64,000 nt of DNA from Anaerotruncus rubiinfantis (GCF_900078395.1 NZ_FKLA01000009.1:1440614-1504613), one strand, 5' to 3'. Counted from the first letter of the stretch, positions 18,090 through 26,258 are shown. Translations and numbers: made by a program. Notes: generated by a model from the letters alone, not told the origin.

Positions 18090-18527
18090 ATGCGTGGAAA
18101 AGTGATCGCGGTCTGCATCAGTGAGAAACGCGGCACTCAGAAGAAAAATGTGGGGAGCGCTGTGTTCCGGGAGAGTTGGGGAATCGAAAACGATGCGCAC
18201 GCGGGAGATTGGCACCGTCAGGTGAGTCTGCTTTCGTACGATAAGATCGAGGCGTTTCGCGCGCGCGGCGCCGAGGTGGACGACGGCGCGTTTGGGGAGA
18301 ATCTCGTGGTGGAGGGGATCGATTTCCGCTCGCTGCCGGTCGGGACGATTCTCGACTGCAACGGCGTGGTGCTGGAGATGACCCAGATCGGCAAGGAATG
18401 CCACAGCCACTGCCAGATCTATCAGAAGATGGGCGAATGTATCATGCCGACCGAGGGCGTTTTCGCGCGGGTGCTGCGTGGCGGGACGATCTCGGCGGGG
18501 GATTTGATGGAGGTGCGCGATGTTTAA
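18090..18527 (+). CDS. MOSC domain protein
   Basis: This 145-residue protein consists of one MOSC domain, a beta-fold found in molybdenum cofactor sulfurases and YiiM-like proteins. Recognisable segments are GIENDAHAG near residue 30 and FGENLVVEGIDF near residue 65, plus a conserved cysteine in IGKECHSHC. Such stand-alone MOSC proteins lie in clostridial Mo operons and may deliver sulfur or selenium ligands to the cofactor (inference). It overlaps the next gene by 8 bases. Confidence 0.85.
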   Translation: MRGKVIAVCISEKRGTQKKNVGSAVFRESWGIENDAHAGDWHRQVSLLSYDKIEAFRARGAEVDDGAFGENLVVEGIDFRSLPVGTILDCNGVVLEMTQIGKECHSHCQIYQKMGECIMPTEGVFARVLRGGTISAGDLMEVRDV

Positions 18528-19020
18528 AGCGGCGATCATCACAGCAAGCGATAAGGGCGCCGCTGGGCTGCGGGAGGACAAAAGCGGCGCCGTTGTGCGG
18601 GAGATCTGCGAACAGTACGGCTACGAGGTCATTTTTTATAAAATCCTGCCGGACGAACGGGATGTGATTGCGGACGAGCTGCGCCGGCTGTGCGACGAAG
18701 GGGTTGCCGAACTGGTGTTCACCACCGGCGGGACCGGATTTTCCCCGCGCGACTGCACGCCGGAGGCGACACTCGATGTGGCTGAAAGGCTCGCGCCCGG
18801 CATCTCCGAGGCCATGCGTTATTCGAGCTTAAACATAACGAAACGGGCGATGCTTTCGCGCGGCGTGTCGGTTCTGCGAAAGGGGACGCTCATCGTGAAC
18901 CTGCCCGGCAGTCCCAAAGCCGTGCGGGAAAACCTGACGTTTGTCATGCCTGAACTTGCCCATGGGCTTGCGGTGCTCACAGGCAAGGCGCAGGAATGCG
19001 CCGCGCCTGAGACAAAATGA
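18520..19020 (+). CDS. MogA/MoaB-type molybdopterin adenylyltransferase
   Basis: This 166-residue protein carries the MoCF domain with the motifs FTTGGTGFSPRDCTPEA and NLPGSPKAV. It adenylylates molybdopterin before metal insertion. The length fits MoaB or MogA; the two cannot be told apart with confidence. It overlaps the MOSC gene and is followed after 19 bases by the molybdate-binding lipoprotein, so cofactor synthesis and metal uptake are in one transcript. Confidence 0.87.
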   Translation: MFKAAIITASDKGAAGLREDKSGAVVREICEQYGYEVIFYKILPDERDVIADELRRLCDEGVAELVFTTGGTGFSPRDCTPEATLDVAERLAPGISEAMRYSSLNITKRAMLSRGVSVLRKGTLIVNLPGSPKAVRENLTFVMPELAHGLAVLTGKAQECAAPETK

Positions 19021-19039
19021 TATAAAGGAGAAAAGAAAT

Positions 19040-19888
19040 ATGAAAAAACTGTTTTGTATGATCCTTGCGGCGGCAATGGTGCTGGCCGCAGGATGTTCCT
19101 CCGGCTCCGAGCCCGCTTCCTCCGCGGCGCCGGCCTCCGGACCGGCCCTCGAGCCAGCGTCTTCTGAAGAAGCTTCGGAAGCGGCGGCAGGCGAGCCGGT
19201 TGAACTGATGGTTTCGGCGGCGGCGAGCCTGACCGACTGCCTCACCGAGATGAAAGCGCTTTACGAAGCGGAAAACGAAGGTGTGACCCTGACCTTCAAC
19301 TTCGGCGCGTCCGGCGCTTTGCAGCAGCAGATCGAACAGGGCGCACCGGCCGATGTGTTTTTCTCGGCGGGCAAAAAGCAGATGACCGCGCTTTCCGAAG
19401 CGGGGCTTATGAACGACGCAACGGTGAAGGATATCCTCGAAAACAAAGTCGTATTGATTGTCCCGGCGGGCGGAGAGAAGATTGAATCGTTTGAAGCTTT
19501 GGCTGATACCTCCATCACCCAGATTGGCGTGGGTGAACCTTCGAGCGTCCCGGTCGGCCAGTATACCGAGGAGGCGTTTGCGAATCTCGGCCTCACCGAC
19601 AAGCTGAAAGACAAACTTGTCTTTGCCAAGGATGTGCGCGAAGTGCTCTCCTGGGTCGAAACCCAGAACGTACAGGCCGGGATTGTGTATGAGACCGACG
19701 CGAAGATCAGCGACAAGGTGGAAATCTGCTGTGCCGCGCCGGAGGGTTCCCATAAGAAGGTCATCTATCCGGTCGGCGTGACCAGGGACAGCACCGCTCC
19801 CGATGCCGCGAAGGCGTTCGTCGATTATCTTTTCGGAGACGAAGCGAAGGATCTGTTTGTCAAATACGGCTTCTCCCCGGTATCGTAA
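19040..19888 (+). CDS. modA: Molybdate ABC transporter substrate-binding lipoprotein
   Basis: This 282-residue protein is a lipoprotein with lipobox LAAGC and a Ser/Ala/Pro-rich linker (residues about 20-55). The molybdate-binding fold begins at VELMVSAAASLTDCLTEM, with FNFGASGALQQQIEQGAPADVF and GEPSSVPVGQY typical of ModA. It captures molybdate (and possibly tungstate) outside the membrane for ModBC. AAAGGAG precedes the ATG at 19040. Confidence 0.92.
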   Translation: MKKLFCMILAAAMVLAAGCSSGSEPASSAAPASGPALEPASSEEASEAAAGEPVELMVSAAASLTDCLTEMKALYEAENEGVTLTFNFGASGALQQQIEQGAPADVFFSAGKKQMTALSEAGLMNDATVKDILENKVVLIVPAGGEKIESFEALADTSITQIGVGEPSSVPVGQYTEEAFANLGLTDKLKDKLVFAKDVREVLSWVETQNVQAGIVYETDAKISDKVEICCAAPEGSHKKVIYPVGVTRDSTAPDAAKAFVDYLFGDEAKDLFVKYGFSPVS

Positions 19889-19910
19889 AATTATTTGAGG
19901 AGGTGCGGGG

Positions 19911-20600
19911 ATGGGCTCGTTCGACCTGGCGCCGCTTTGGATTTCGCTGCGCACTTCTGTGCTTGCGGCGGTGCTCGTATTTTTTTTCGGGGTGCTGTTT
20001 GCCCGGCTGTTCCTTTATGCGAACGGCCCGGTCAAGTGGCTGACCGACGTACTGTTCACCCTGCCGCTCGTGCTTCCGCCGACGGTGGTCGGTTTCTTCC
20101 TGCTGGTGGTATTCGGACGTAACAGCCCGATCGGCAGGTTCCTCGGCGGGCTCGACATTTCGCTTGTCTTTTCCTGGCAGGCCACAGTGCTTGCGGCGGT
20201 GGTGGTTTCCTTCCCGCTGATGTACCGGGCAGCCAAAGGGGCGCTCGAGCAGGTGCCGGTGGATCTGGTTTGGGCGGCGCGTACGCTTGGGATGCCGGAA
20301 AGCCGGATTTTCCTGCGGGTGATGGTCCCGCAGGCATGGCCGGGGATCGCGGCGGGCGCGGCGCTTTCGTTCGCGCGCGCGCTCGGGGAGTTCGGCGCGA
20401 CGATGATGATCGCGGGCAATATCCCCGGACGCACCCAGACAATGCCGGTGGCGATCTATTTTGCCACGGCGGGCGGGCATATGGACGCCGCCGCAATCTG
20501 GGTGGCGATCATCACGGTGGTGTCCTGCATCGTGCTCGGCCTGATGAATTACTATAATGGCAGGCAGACGGTAAAGAATGCCGCGGGAGGCGGGATATGA
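19911..20600 (+). CDS. modB: Molybdate ABC transporter permease
   Basis: This 229-residue permease has five or so membrane helices and the ABC-interaction loop AARTLGMPESRIFLRVMVPQ, followed by ALSFARALGEFGATMMIAGN, as expected for ModB. GAGGAGG precedes the ATG. Its stop overlaps the modC start (ATGA), giving coupled translation. Confidence 0.93.
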   Translation: MGSFDLAPLWISLRTSVLAAVLVFFFGVLFARLFLYANGPVKWLTDVLFTLPLVLPPTVVGFFLLVVFGRNSPIGRFLGGLDISLVFSWQATVLAAVVVSFPLMYRAAKGALEQVPVDLVWAARTLGMPESRIFLRVMVPQAWPGIAAGAALSFARALGEFGATMMIAGNIPGRTQTMPVAIYFATAGGHMDAAAIWVAIITVVSCIVLGLMNYYNGRQTVKNAAGGGI

Positions 20601-21643
20601 GCCTTTTTGCGGAAATTTATAAGCAACTCGGCAGTTTCACACTGGATATAAAGCTCGAAGCGGAAAACGAGGTGCTGGGGCTGCTCGGCGCGTCGGGCTG
20701 CGGCAAAAGCATGACCCTGCGCTGTATCGCGGGAATTGTGAAACCGGATCATGGGCGGATCGTTTTAAACGGGCGGGTGCTGTTTGATTCGGAAGAACGG
20801 ATAAACCTTTCCCCACAGCAGCGCGGGGTGGGGCTCATGTTCCAGAGCTACGCGCTGTTTCCGAACATGACCGTTGCGCAGAATATCGCGGCTGGTGTGA
20901 AGGACAAGGAGAAACAGCCGGAGCTGGTGCACAAATTCTGTTCGCTTCTGCAGCTAGACGGGATGGAAAACCGCCTGCCGCATCAGCTTTCGGGCGGACA
21001 GCAGCAGCGGGTTGCGCTTGCGCGGATGATGGCGAGCGAGCCGGGCCTATTGATGCTCGACGAACCGTTCTCGGCACTTGACGGGCAGCTGCGGCATACG
21101 ATCGAGCCGGAGTTCGCTGCCGCGCTCGATGCCTTTGAAGGCGCCGTTCTCTATGTTTCTCACAGTATCAGTGAAATCTATCGCTACTGCGGCCGCACCG
21201 CGGTCATGACGGACGGACGGGTCGTGGAATGCGCGCCCACGGGACAGCTGTTCGCACAGCCATCTTTTGTGGAGACTGCCCGGCTGCTCTGCTGCAAGAA
21301 TATTTCGCCGCTCACTGAAATCGCGGGGGAGTACGCGACCGCTTCTGCCTGGAATATGCGTCTGCGGTTCGCGCGTCCGCTTGATGGGTGCTGTCAGGCT
21401 GGAATTCATGACGACGATCTTTATTTCTGCGATAAAGCGGGGGAAAACTGTTTTGCGGCTGTGGTTGAGCAGGTCTATGACCGGCCGCGCAAAGCGGTAG
21501 TGCAGGTGCGCCTGCCGGGCGCGCGGGAACCGCTGCGGGTTTCCTGCGGGCGGGAAACCGCTGGGCGGGTTTCCAAAATGGGCACGGTGTATGTCTGTTT
21601 TCCGATGGAAAAGCTGCTGCCGCTGCGCGAAAAAGAAAGATGA
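20597..21643 (+). CDS. modC: Molybdate ABC transporter ATP-binding protein
   Basis: This 348-residue ATPase has Walker A (GASGCGKS), the signature LSGGQQQR and Walker B (LLMLDEP). The C-terminal 110 residues are a TOBE-like domain typical of ModC, where molybdate or another regulator can bind. It powers import by ModB. It is the last gene of the operon that begins at 15207, and ends in a terminator. Confidence 0.92.
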   Translation: MSLFAEIYKQLGSFTLDIKLEAENEVLGLLGASGCGKSMTLRCIAGIVKPDHGRIVLNGRVLFDSEERINLSPQQRGVGLMFQSYALFPNMTVAQNIAAGVKDKEKQPELVHKFCSLLQLDGMENRLPHQLSGGQQQRVALARMMASEPGLLMLDEPFSALDGQLRHTIEPEFAAALDAFEGAVLYVSHSISEIYRYCGRTAVMTDGRVVECAPTGQLFAQPSFVETARLLCCKNISPLTEIAGEYATASAWNMRLRFARPLDGCCQAGIHDDDLYFCDKAGENCFAAVVEQVYDRPRKAVVQVRLPGAREPLRVSCGRETAGRVSKMGTVYVCFPMEKLLPLREKER

Positions 21644-21648
21644 AAAAA

Positions 21649-21680
21649 GGGCGGATTCCTGTGGGGAATCCGCCCTTTTT
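21649..21680 (+). terminator. Terminator after modC
   Basis: An 11-bp stem (GGGCGGATTCC with GGAATCCGCCC) is followed by TTTTT. Confidence 0.9.
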
Positions 21681-21783
21681 CTAAAACTAGAATTTTGCAA
21701 GAAAAATGTAATAAAAAACTATTATTATTGATAAAAAGATGTTATAATATGGGTAACCAAATTCTTCACAGGAGGTTATCAAC

Positions 21784-22158
21784 ATGAATAAAATCATCAC
21801 TGCACAAAACGCACCGGCGGCTGTCGGCCCTTATTCCCATGCGGTTCTCGCGGGAAATACCGTCTACACTTCCGGCCAGCTCGGCGCGGACCCAAAGACC
21901 GGCGAGCTTGGCAGCGGAGTGGAAGAACAGGCGAAGCTGGCTTTTCAGAACCTGATTGCGGTGCTTGCTGAGGCTGGGATGTCCCTTTCCGATGTGACAA
22001 AAACCACTGTTTTCCTCGCGGACATGGGAGACTTTGCCGCGGTCAACAAGATCTATGCGGATTTCTTTGGCGGTCATGCGCCGGCACGTTCCTGCGTACA
22101 GGTTGCCGCGCTGCCGAAAGGCGCCTTGTTTGAAATTGAGGCGATAGCAGTCAAATAG
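21784..22158 (+). CDS. ridA: RidA-family enamine/imine deaminase
   Basis: This 124-residue protein is a full-length RidA (YjgF) member with the signature AAPAAVGPYSHAV-like start, GQLGADPKTGEL, and the catalytic arginine in APARSCVQVAALPKGALFEIEA (partial). It hydrolyses reactive imines released by PLP enzymes such as the diaminopropionate lyase encoded further on, and so fits a purine/amino-acid breakdown locus. TATAAT lies at 21743-21748 and AGGAGG precedes the ATG. It appears to be monocistronic. Confidence 0.92.
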   Translation: MNKIITAQNAPAAVGPYSHAVLAGNTVYTSGQLGADPKTGELGSGVEEQAKLAFQNLIAVLAEAGMSLSDVTKTTVFLADMGDFAAVNKIYADFFGGHAPARSCVQVAALPKGALFEIEAIAVK

Positions 22159-22216
22159 CGGCGGAAATTTTTGGCCAATTTGCGTCTGGATTTTATAATT
22201 TCTGTGCAGAATAGCC

Positions 22217-22258
22217 AAAAGTATACCTGATACTTTTTTATCAAAACTGTGATAAAAA
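22217..22258. promoter_or_regulatory. Two adjacent inverted repeats between ridA and the purine permease gene
   Basis: AAAAGTAT-ACCTG-ATACTTTT (22217-22237), followed by T residues, may be a weak terminator for ridA. It is overlapped by TTTTTATCA-N6-TGATAAAAA (22235-22258), a perfect 9-bp inverted repeat ending two bases before the -35 of the permease promoter and so a plausible operator. Confidence 0.5.
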
Positions 22259-22260
22259 TC

Positions 22261-22289
22261 TTGCAACACACCTGCAAATGGTCTATAGT
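22261..22289 (+). promoter_or_regulatory. Promoter of NCS2 permease operon
   Basis: TTGCAA (22261-22266) and TATAGT (22284-22289) with a 17-base spacer. Confidence 0.65.
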
Positions 22290-22348
22290 TAAAGTGATCC
22301 TAATTAAAATATATTAGGCATCAAAATTTTTTGTAAGGTTGTGTCGCA

Positions 22349-23680
22349 ATGAAAGAGATCGACAGCAAGAAAACAGGTTCGGTATTTGAAATGTCCGGTG
22401 TGCCTGCCGCAAAAGAGGTCGTGCCTCTGGGATTGCAGCACGTTGTGGCGGCGATTGTTGGAGTCGTTACTCCGGCGATCATCCTCTCCGGCGTCCTGGG
22501 GATCAGCGCCGCGGATAAAACCCTTTTGATCCAGGTTTCCCTGCTGATCACGGCAATCGCCACACTGGTACAGGTGTTTGGGCTGGGACCGGTCGGCGCG
22601 CGGCTGCCGGTCGTGATGGGCGTCAGCTTCGCCTATGTACCGACCCTGCTGGCTTTGGGAAATGAATACCATGATATCCGGGTCATCCTTGGCGCGCAGA
22701 TCATCGGCGGCGCGGTGGCGATTATTTTTGGCATCTTCGTCAAGCAGCTGCGGGTGTTCTTTCCGCCGATGGTGACCGGTACGGTCATCTTCACAATTGG
22801 GCTTTCGCTCTATCCGACGGCGGTCAAATACATGGCTGGTGGCGCGGGCAGCGAAACCTTCGGTTCCTGGCAGAACTGGCTGGTAGCGATCATCACGCTG
22901 GCCGTGGTCATCTTCTGCAACTACTTCACCAAAGGCGTCACCAAGCTTGCATCGATCCTGATGGGCATCATTGTGGGATATATTGTAGCCCTCTGCATGG
23001 GCATGGTGGACTTTACCTCGGTCGGCGCGGCGGGTATCGTCTCGGTGCCGGTGCCGATGCATTTCGGTCTCAAGTTTGTCCCGGCAGCCTGCGTATCGAT
23101 GGCGGTTATGTACATCGTCAACTCGGTGCAGACGATCGGCGACCTGACTTCGACCACAATCGGCGGCCTCGACCGTGAGCCCACCGACCAGGAGCTGCAG
23201 CGCGGCATCATCTGCCAGGGCTCCGCGAGCATCTTCGGTGCCTTCTTCGGCGGCCTGCCGACCGCGTCCTACAGCCAGAATGTCGGCATCGTGACGGTGA
23301 ACCGTGTGGTCAACCGCGTGGTCTTTGGCTTTGCGGCGATCATTCTGCTGATCGCGGGTTTTGTCCCGAAGTTCTCGGCGCTGCTCACCACCATCCCGCA
23401 GTGTGTCATCGGTGGCGCGACCATCTCGGTTTTCGCGCAGATCACCATGACCGGTATCCGGATGATCTCCTCGGTCAAACTCACTCCGCGCAACACCGCC
23501 GTGGTTGGCATTTCAGTCGCGCTTGGCGTGGGCGTCACCCAGTCGGCCGGTTCGCTGGCGGGCTTCCCGGGCTGGGTTGGCACCGTATTCGGCGGCTCCT
23601 CAGTTGTTATCGCGACTCTGGCCGCCATCCTGCTCAACCTGATCCTGCCGAAAGATCCGGTTGAGGCGATCAAGAAATAA
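22349..23680 (+). CDS. NCS2/NAT family purine (xanthine/urate) permease
   Basis: This 443-residue polytopic transporter belongs to the uracil-xanthine permease family. The NAT signature region reads SQNVGIVTVNRVVNR, with the QN-x-G opening but an Asn where most members have Thr. The conserved IGDLTSTTIGG and the paired acidic residue helix are also present. The surrounding genes for purine breakdown favour xanthine or urate over uracil (inference). The next gene, 25 bases on, is a YheO-type regulator on the same transcript. Confidence 0.87.
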   Translation: MKEIDSKKTGSVFEMSGVPAAKEVVPLGLQHVVAAIVGVVTPAIILSGVLGISAADKTLLIQVSLLITAIATLVQVFGLGPVGARLPVVMGVSFAYVPTLLALGNEYHDIRVILGAQIIGGAVAIIFGIFVKQLRVFFPPMVTGTVIFTIGLSLYPTAVKYMAGGAGSETFGSWQNWLVAIITLAVVIFCNYFTKGVTKLASILMGIIVGYIVALCMGMVDFTSVGAAGIVSVPVPMHFGLKFVPAACVSMAVMYIVNSVQTIGDLTSTTIGGLDREPTDQELQRGIICQGSASIFGAFFGGLPTASYSQNVGIVTVNRVVNRVVFGFAAIILLIAGFVPKFSALLTTIPQCVIGGATISVFAQITMTGIRMISSVKLTPRNTAVVGISVALGVGVTQSAGSLAGFPGWVGTVFGGSSVVIATLAAILLNLILPKDPVEAIKK

Positions 23681-23704
23681 AATTCCCTAAAAGGGGGAGA
23701 TGCG

Positions 23705-24343
23705 TTGAACAAATACCTGCGTTCCTATCTGCCGCTGGTGGATTTTCTGGCGGACTGTCTGGGAGACAGCACCGAAGTGGTGCTGCATGATCTGACAGAC
23801 TGGCATCAGAGCGTGGTGGCGATTCGCAATGGGCATATCAGCGGACGGGTGGTTGGCTCACCGATCACCGACCTGAGCCTGAATGTTCTGAAAACAGCCT
23901 CTTTTGAGAAGCTGCCGTACATGGCGAATTACCAGGGCGTTGCAAAAAATGGGCATCAGTTAAAATCCTCGACTTATTTTATCAAGGATGAGGATGGCCA
24001 GATGGTCGGGATGCTCTGCATCAACAGCGATTACCACGCATTGAGCGAAGCTTATGAAAAACTGGGATCGGTGATCACAGCCTTGGGTTTACAGGGAAAT
24101 ACCGGGATCAAAGAGAACTTCAACATGAATGTTGGCGATCTGGTACAGGCGAACATCAAGCGGATTTGTCCGAATATTGAGGAGCAGGTCGGCAGGATGA
24201 GCCAGAAGGATAAGCTGGAGATTGTGGAAGGGCTCAACGATATGGGTACATTCCTGGTGAAAGGCGCGATTGGCTGTGTTGCTGAAAATCTGGGCGTATC
24301 GGTACCAACCATCTACCGCTATTTAAATATGATCAAGAAGTGA
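23705..24343 (+). CDS. YheO/DauR-type PAS-like HTH regulator
   Basis: This 212-residue protein has an N-terminal YheO-type PAS domain (LGDSTEVVLHDL, then STYFIKDEDGQMVGMLCIN) and a C-terminal helix-turn-helix (LGVSVPTIYRYLN). Members such as DauR regulate amino-acid catabolism. It is cotranscribed with the purine permease, so it may sense a purine or a breakdown product (inference). The start is a TTG with GGGGGAG six bases upstream. A second member of the same family lies at 25588. A terminator follows directly. Confidence 0.83.
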   Translation: MNKYLRSYLPLVDFLADCLGDSTEVVLHDLTDWHQSVVAIRNGHISGRVVGSPITDLSLNVLKTASFEKLPYMANYQGVAKNGHQLKSSTYFIKDEDGQMVGMLCINSDYHALSEAYEKLGSVITALGLQGNTGIKENFNMNVGDLVQANIKRICPNIEEQVGRMSQKDKLEIVEGLNDMGTFLVKGAIGCVAENLGVSVPTIYRYLNMIKK

Positions 24344-24376
24344 AAAATACCCGGGAGGCGGCTCCCGGGTATTTTT
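24343..24376 (+). terminator. Terminator after YheO-type gene
   Basis: A perfect 15-bp stem (24343-24357 with 24362-24376) has a GCGG loop and ends in TTTTT. Its core CCCGGGAG is repeated in the terminator at 24949, on the other side of the hairpin array. Confidence 0.88.
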
Positions 24377-24948
24377 CTCCTTCGCACGGTATGGTTTCGC
24401 GCGTTTCACCGTGCGCCGCTTCTGCGCGTTTCGCCGCGCGCCACGAGTCCATTTCTTGCTTGTCCAAGAAATGGACGAAAGAAGGACACGCGGGGAGACC
24501 CCGCGGCCCCCTTGCGCGCGATTTTGCTGCCTGCGGCAGAGATCACGCGCAATCTGCTTAGACAAAACGTGGCGTTCCGCGTTTGGCAGCCTGCTCGCCT
24601 GGCGGCGAAGCGCGCTTATGCGCGACGGCTGCTCACGGGGGCTTTTCGCCCCCGTGTCCCCCGGTAAAGTGTCGTCTGCGACGACCCGCCGCCTTTGGCG
24701 GCGGATTCGGGATAAGGAACGCGGGACGGGTTTTCGCAACCTTGCGAAAACCGGCTGCGCCGAAAGCGGACAAATGGATTGTAATGCGCTTCGCGCATCG
24801 CGAAAAGTTTTCGCCAAGTTTCCCAATCAAAAGTTTTGGTCAAGCTTTTTCAAAAGCTTGCGGGGGTCGCGGGGGCGGCGCCCCCGTGACTTGCGCCGCA
24901 GCGCCCCTTCAGGCGTTTTTTCGGTTCCTTTTTCAAGAAAAAAGGAAC
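24377..24948. repeat. Non-coding array of tandem unrelated hairpins
   Basis: About 570 bases without a credible gene hold many short perfect hairpins one after another. Clear examples are 24384-24414 (GCACGGT/ACCGTGC), 24447-24476 (12-bp stem), 24489-24505 (CGCGGGG/CCCCGCG), 24634-24656 (CACGGGGGC/GCCCCCGTG), 24671-24685 (GTCGTC/GACGAC), 24686-24704 (CCGCCGCC/GGCGGCGG), 24729-24752 (11-bp stem) and 24924-24947 (GTTCC-rich stem). Stems do not share sequence, so this is neither CRISPR nor a simple tandem repeat. Reading frames across it are Arg/Ala-rich shadows in all frames. Similar stretches are, to my knowledge, common in related genomes, but that needs a search. Confidence 0.7.
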
Positions 24949-24969
24949 GCCCGGGAGAAACTCCCGGGC
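24949..24969 (-). terminator. Terminator of ribbon-helix-helix gene
   Basis: A GCCCGGGAG/CTCCCGGGC stem lies immediately after the stop codon on the minus strand, followed by GTTCCTTTTTTC. Confidence 0.7.
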
Positions 24970-24970
24970 A

Positions 24971-25150
24971 TTATTTTTTATCGTCATTTTCTTCGAGGCA
25001 TTGCTCAATCATACTGATGACAACATTATTGAAGCTTGTGTCATACTGTTGGGCGATCGCGGTAACTCTATCGATCAGCTTCTGTGAGATGTATAACGTT
25101 TTATAGGAGGCTTTTTCTTTTTGTTTTGTCTTTTTAGGGACGAATGACAT
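24971..25150 (-). CDS. Small ribbon-helix-helix-like protein
   Basis: This 59-residue basic protein has a predicted ribbon-helix-helix DNA-binding core (YKTLYISQKLIDRVTAIAQQ, then SFNNVVISMIEQCLEE), similar to antitoxins and plasmid or ICE regulators. The ATG at 25150 has AGGAGGGG upstream; the longer frame is not needed. It is divergent from a small gene at 25267, with a perfect 24-base palindrome between them, an arrangement expected for an autorepressor. No partner toxin is recognised. Confidence 0.68.
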   Translation of the reverse strand: MSFVPKKTKQKEKASYKTLYISQKLIDRVTAIAQQYDTSFNNVVISMIEQCLEENDDKK

Positions 25151-25198
25151 TAATACCCCTCCTAACAATTCTATTTTAAGATAAAATTGAATGTTAAA

Positions 25199-25222
25199 AT
25201 ACAACAGAATTTTCTGTTGTAT
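25199..25222. promoter_or_regulatory. Perfect palindrome, probable operator overlapping a -10 element
   Basis: ATACAACAGAA and TTCTGTTGTAT (11 bp each) are separated by two bases. The right arm runs into TATAAT (25220-25225), the likely -10 of the gene at 25267, so binding would block transcription. The adjacent ribbon-helix-helix protein is the obvious candidate ligand. Confidence 0.68.
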
Positions 25223-25266
25223 AATTGGAGGATATCTGTTACAATAATCAAAAAGGAGGGACATTT

Positions 25267-25536
25267 ATGAAGGATAAACAAACTGTGATCACTGACCTTT
25301 TCAACCTTGAGATGGAGCGCAACGATGTGAATGAATCGACCGAAATCGACGAGCTGCATGCCAAACGCCAAAAACTTGAATGTGACCTTCTCTTTGCCCT
25401 GGACACGGACGAAAACCGCGGGCGGTTGGAACAACTGCTTGAATGCCTCGACGAGATCAACCACCTGCGCAACGAATACTATTTCAAACGCGGCTATGAG
25501 CTCACGACAAAATTTATCTTTCAGGGCCTGCTTTGA
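25267..25536 (+). CDS. Small hypothetical protein, helical
   Basis: This 89-residue acidic protein with AAGGAGGG upstream is predicted to be mostly helical and has no recognised motif. A run like KRQKLECDLLFAL followed by LEQLLECLDEINHLR suggests a helical hairpin. It resembles small clostridial proteins of unknown function found singly on chromosomes. Its promoter contains the 24-base palindrome, so it is probably controlled by the divergent ribbon-helix-helix protein. Confidence 0.65.
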   Translation: MKDKQTVITDLFNLEMERNDVNESTEIDELHAKRQKLECDLLFALDTDENRGRLEQLLECLDEINHLRNEYYFKRGYELTTKFIFQGLL

Positions 25537-25542
25537 AGCAAA

Positions 25543-25580
25543 ATAAAGGGCGGACGCGCATACGCGCATCCGCCCTTTAT
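25543..25580. terminator. Bidirectional terminator
   Basis: ATAAAGGGCGGA...TCCGCCCTTTAT with an inner GCGC/GCGC stem is flanked by A and T runs. It serves the convergent genes on both sides. Confidence 0.82.
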
Positions 25581-25587
25581 CTATTTC

Positions 25588-26220
25588 TCATTTTGCGTCG
25601 ATGTAGCTATAAAGCGTATACTTTGAAATGCCGAAGTATTTGGAAACCTTGTCGCCGCTCTTGGTGATGAGGAACGCCCCGGTGTTGTTGAGGAACTGGA
25701 TCGCTTTGATCTTGTCATCCTTGTTCATCAGCGCGACCGGCTTGCCGACGTTGCGCACACTCTGTTCAATCAGCTCGTCGAGCAGGTCGTTGACATTTTG
25801 GGTAATCCGTTCCGGTTCTTTTTCCGGCTGATCGGTGCTGATGAGCGGTTTGAGCGCGTTTTCCACCATGAGCAGGCTGGTGATGTCATAATTGATCGCA
25901 AAAATTCCCACCGCGTCGCCGTTTTCGTCGCGGATATAGATGGTGCTCGATTTGAGGATTTTTCCGTCGTGCGTTTTGGTCAGATAATTGAGGTGGTCTT
26001 TCAAATTGCTGCGGTCGCCATGAAGCGCTTCCAGAACGACGTGAGAAGGCCCGTCGCCAAGCTTGCGGGAGGTCACATGGCCATTTTCAATCGCGACGAT
26101 CGAACTGTCCGGATTGTTGGAGGTCAGGTCATGCACGACCACTTCGCAGTCATTTCCGAATTGCTGTGCGATCCCTTTGGCAAGCTGTTTCAAAAAATCC
26201 AGCGTCATAGCGTCAAACAT
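25588..26220 (-). CDS. YheO/DauR-type PAS-like HTH regulator
   Basis: This 210-residue paralogue of the regulator at 23705 has FGNDCEVVVHDLTS, STIYIRDENGDAVGIFAIN and a C-terminal helix-turn-helix (YFGISKYTLYSYID). It is divergent from the ssnA-ygfK-hyuA operon and is the natural candidate regulator of purine breakdown here. Its own promoter has an 18-base palindrome (26238-26255) right after the -10, whose half-site ATAGAAT recurs at the start of the ssnA transcript. The effector is unknown. Confidence 0.84.
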   Translation of the reverse strand: MFDAMTLDFLKQLAKGIAQQFGNDCEVVVHDLTSNNPDSSIVAIENGHVTSRKLGDGPSHVVLEALHGDRSNLKDHLNYLTKTHDGKILKSSTIYIRDENGDAVGIFAINYDITSLLMVENALKPLISTDQPEKEPERITQNVNDLLDELIEQSVRNVGKPVALMNKDDKIKAIQFLNNTGAFLITKSGDKVSKYFGISKYTLYSYIDAK

Positions 26221-26237
26221 AGATTGATTCTCCTTCG

Positions 26238-26255
26238 GAATAGAATATTCTATTC
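26238..26255. promoter_or_regulatory. ATAGAAT palindrome at the start site of the YheO-type gene
   Basis: GAATAGAAT-ATTCTATTC is a perfect 18-base palindrome placed at about +5 of the minus-strand transcript. The half-site ATAGAAT/ATTCTAT is repeated at 26373-26379 and 26389-26395, facing the ssnA promoter. Confidence 0.7.
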
Positions 26256-26258
26256 TTC

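Noticed and set aside
22217..22237. AAAAGTAT...ATACTTTT considered as a fourth copy of the molybdenum operator
   Set aside because: The half-sites are 9 bases apart instead of 3, and the position after ridA with trailing T fits a weak terminator.
24384..24948. Hairpin array considered as a CRISPR array
   Set aside because: Stems and spacers do not repeat each other, unit lengths vary, and no cas genes are near.
24411..25106. 231-residue frame across the hairpin array
   Set aside because: It is Arg/Ser/Phe-rich, without ribosome site or domain, and follows hairpin structure rather than codon structure.
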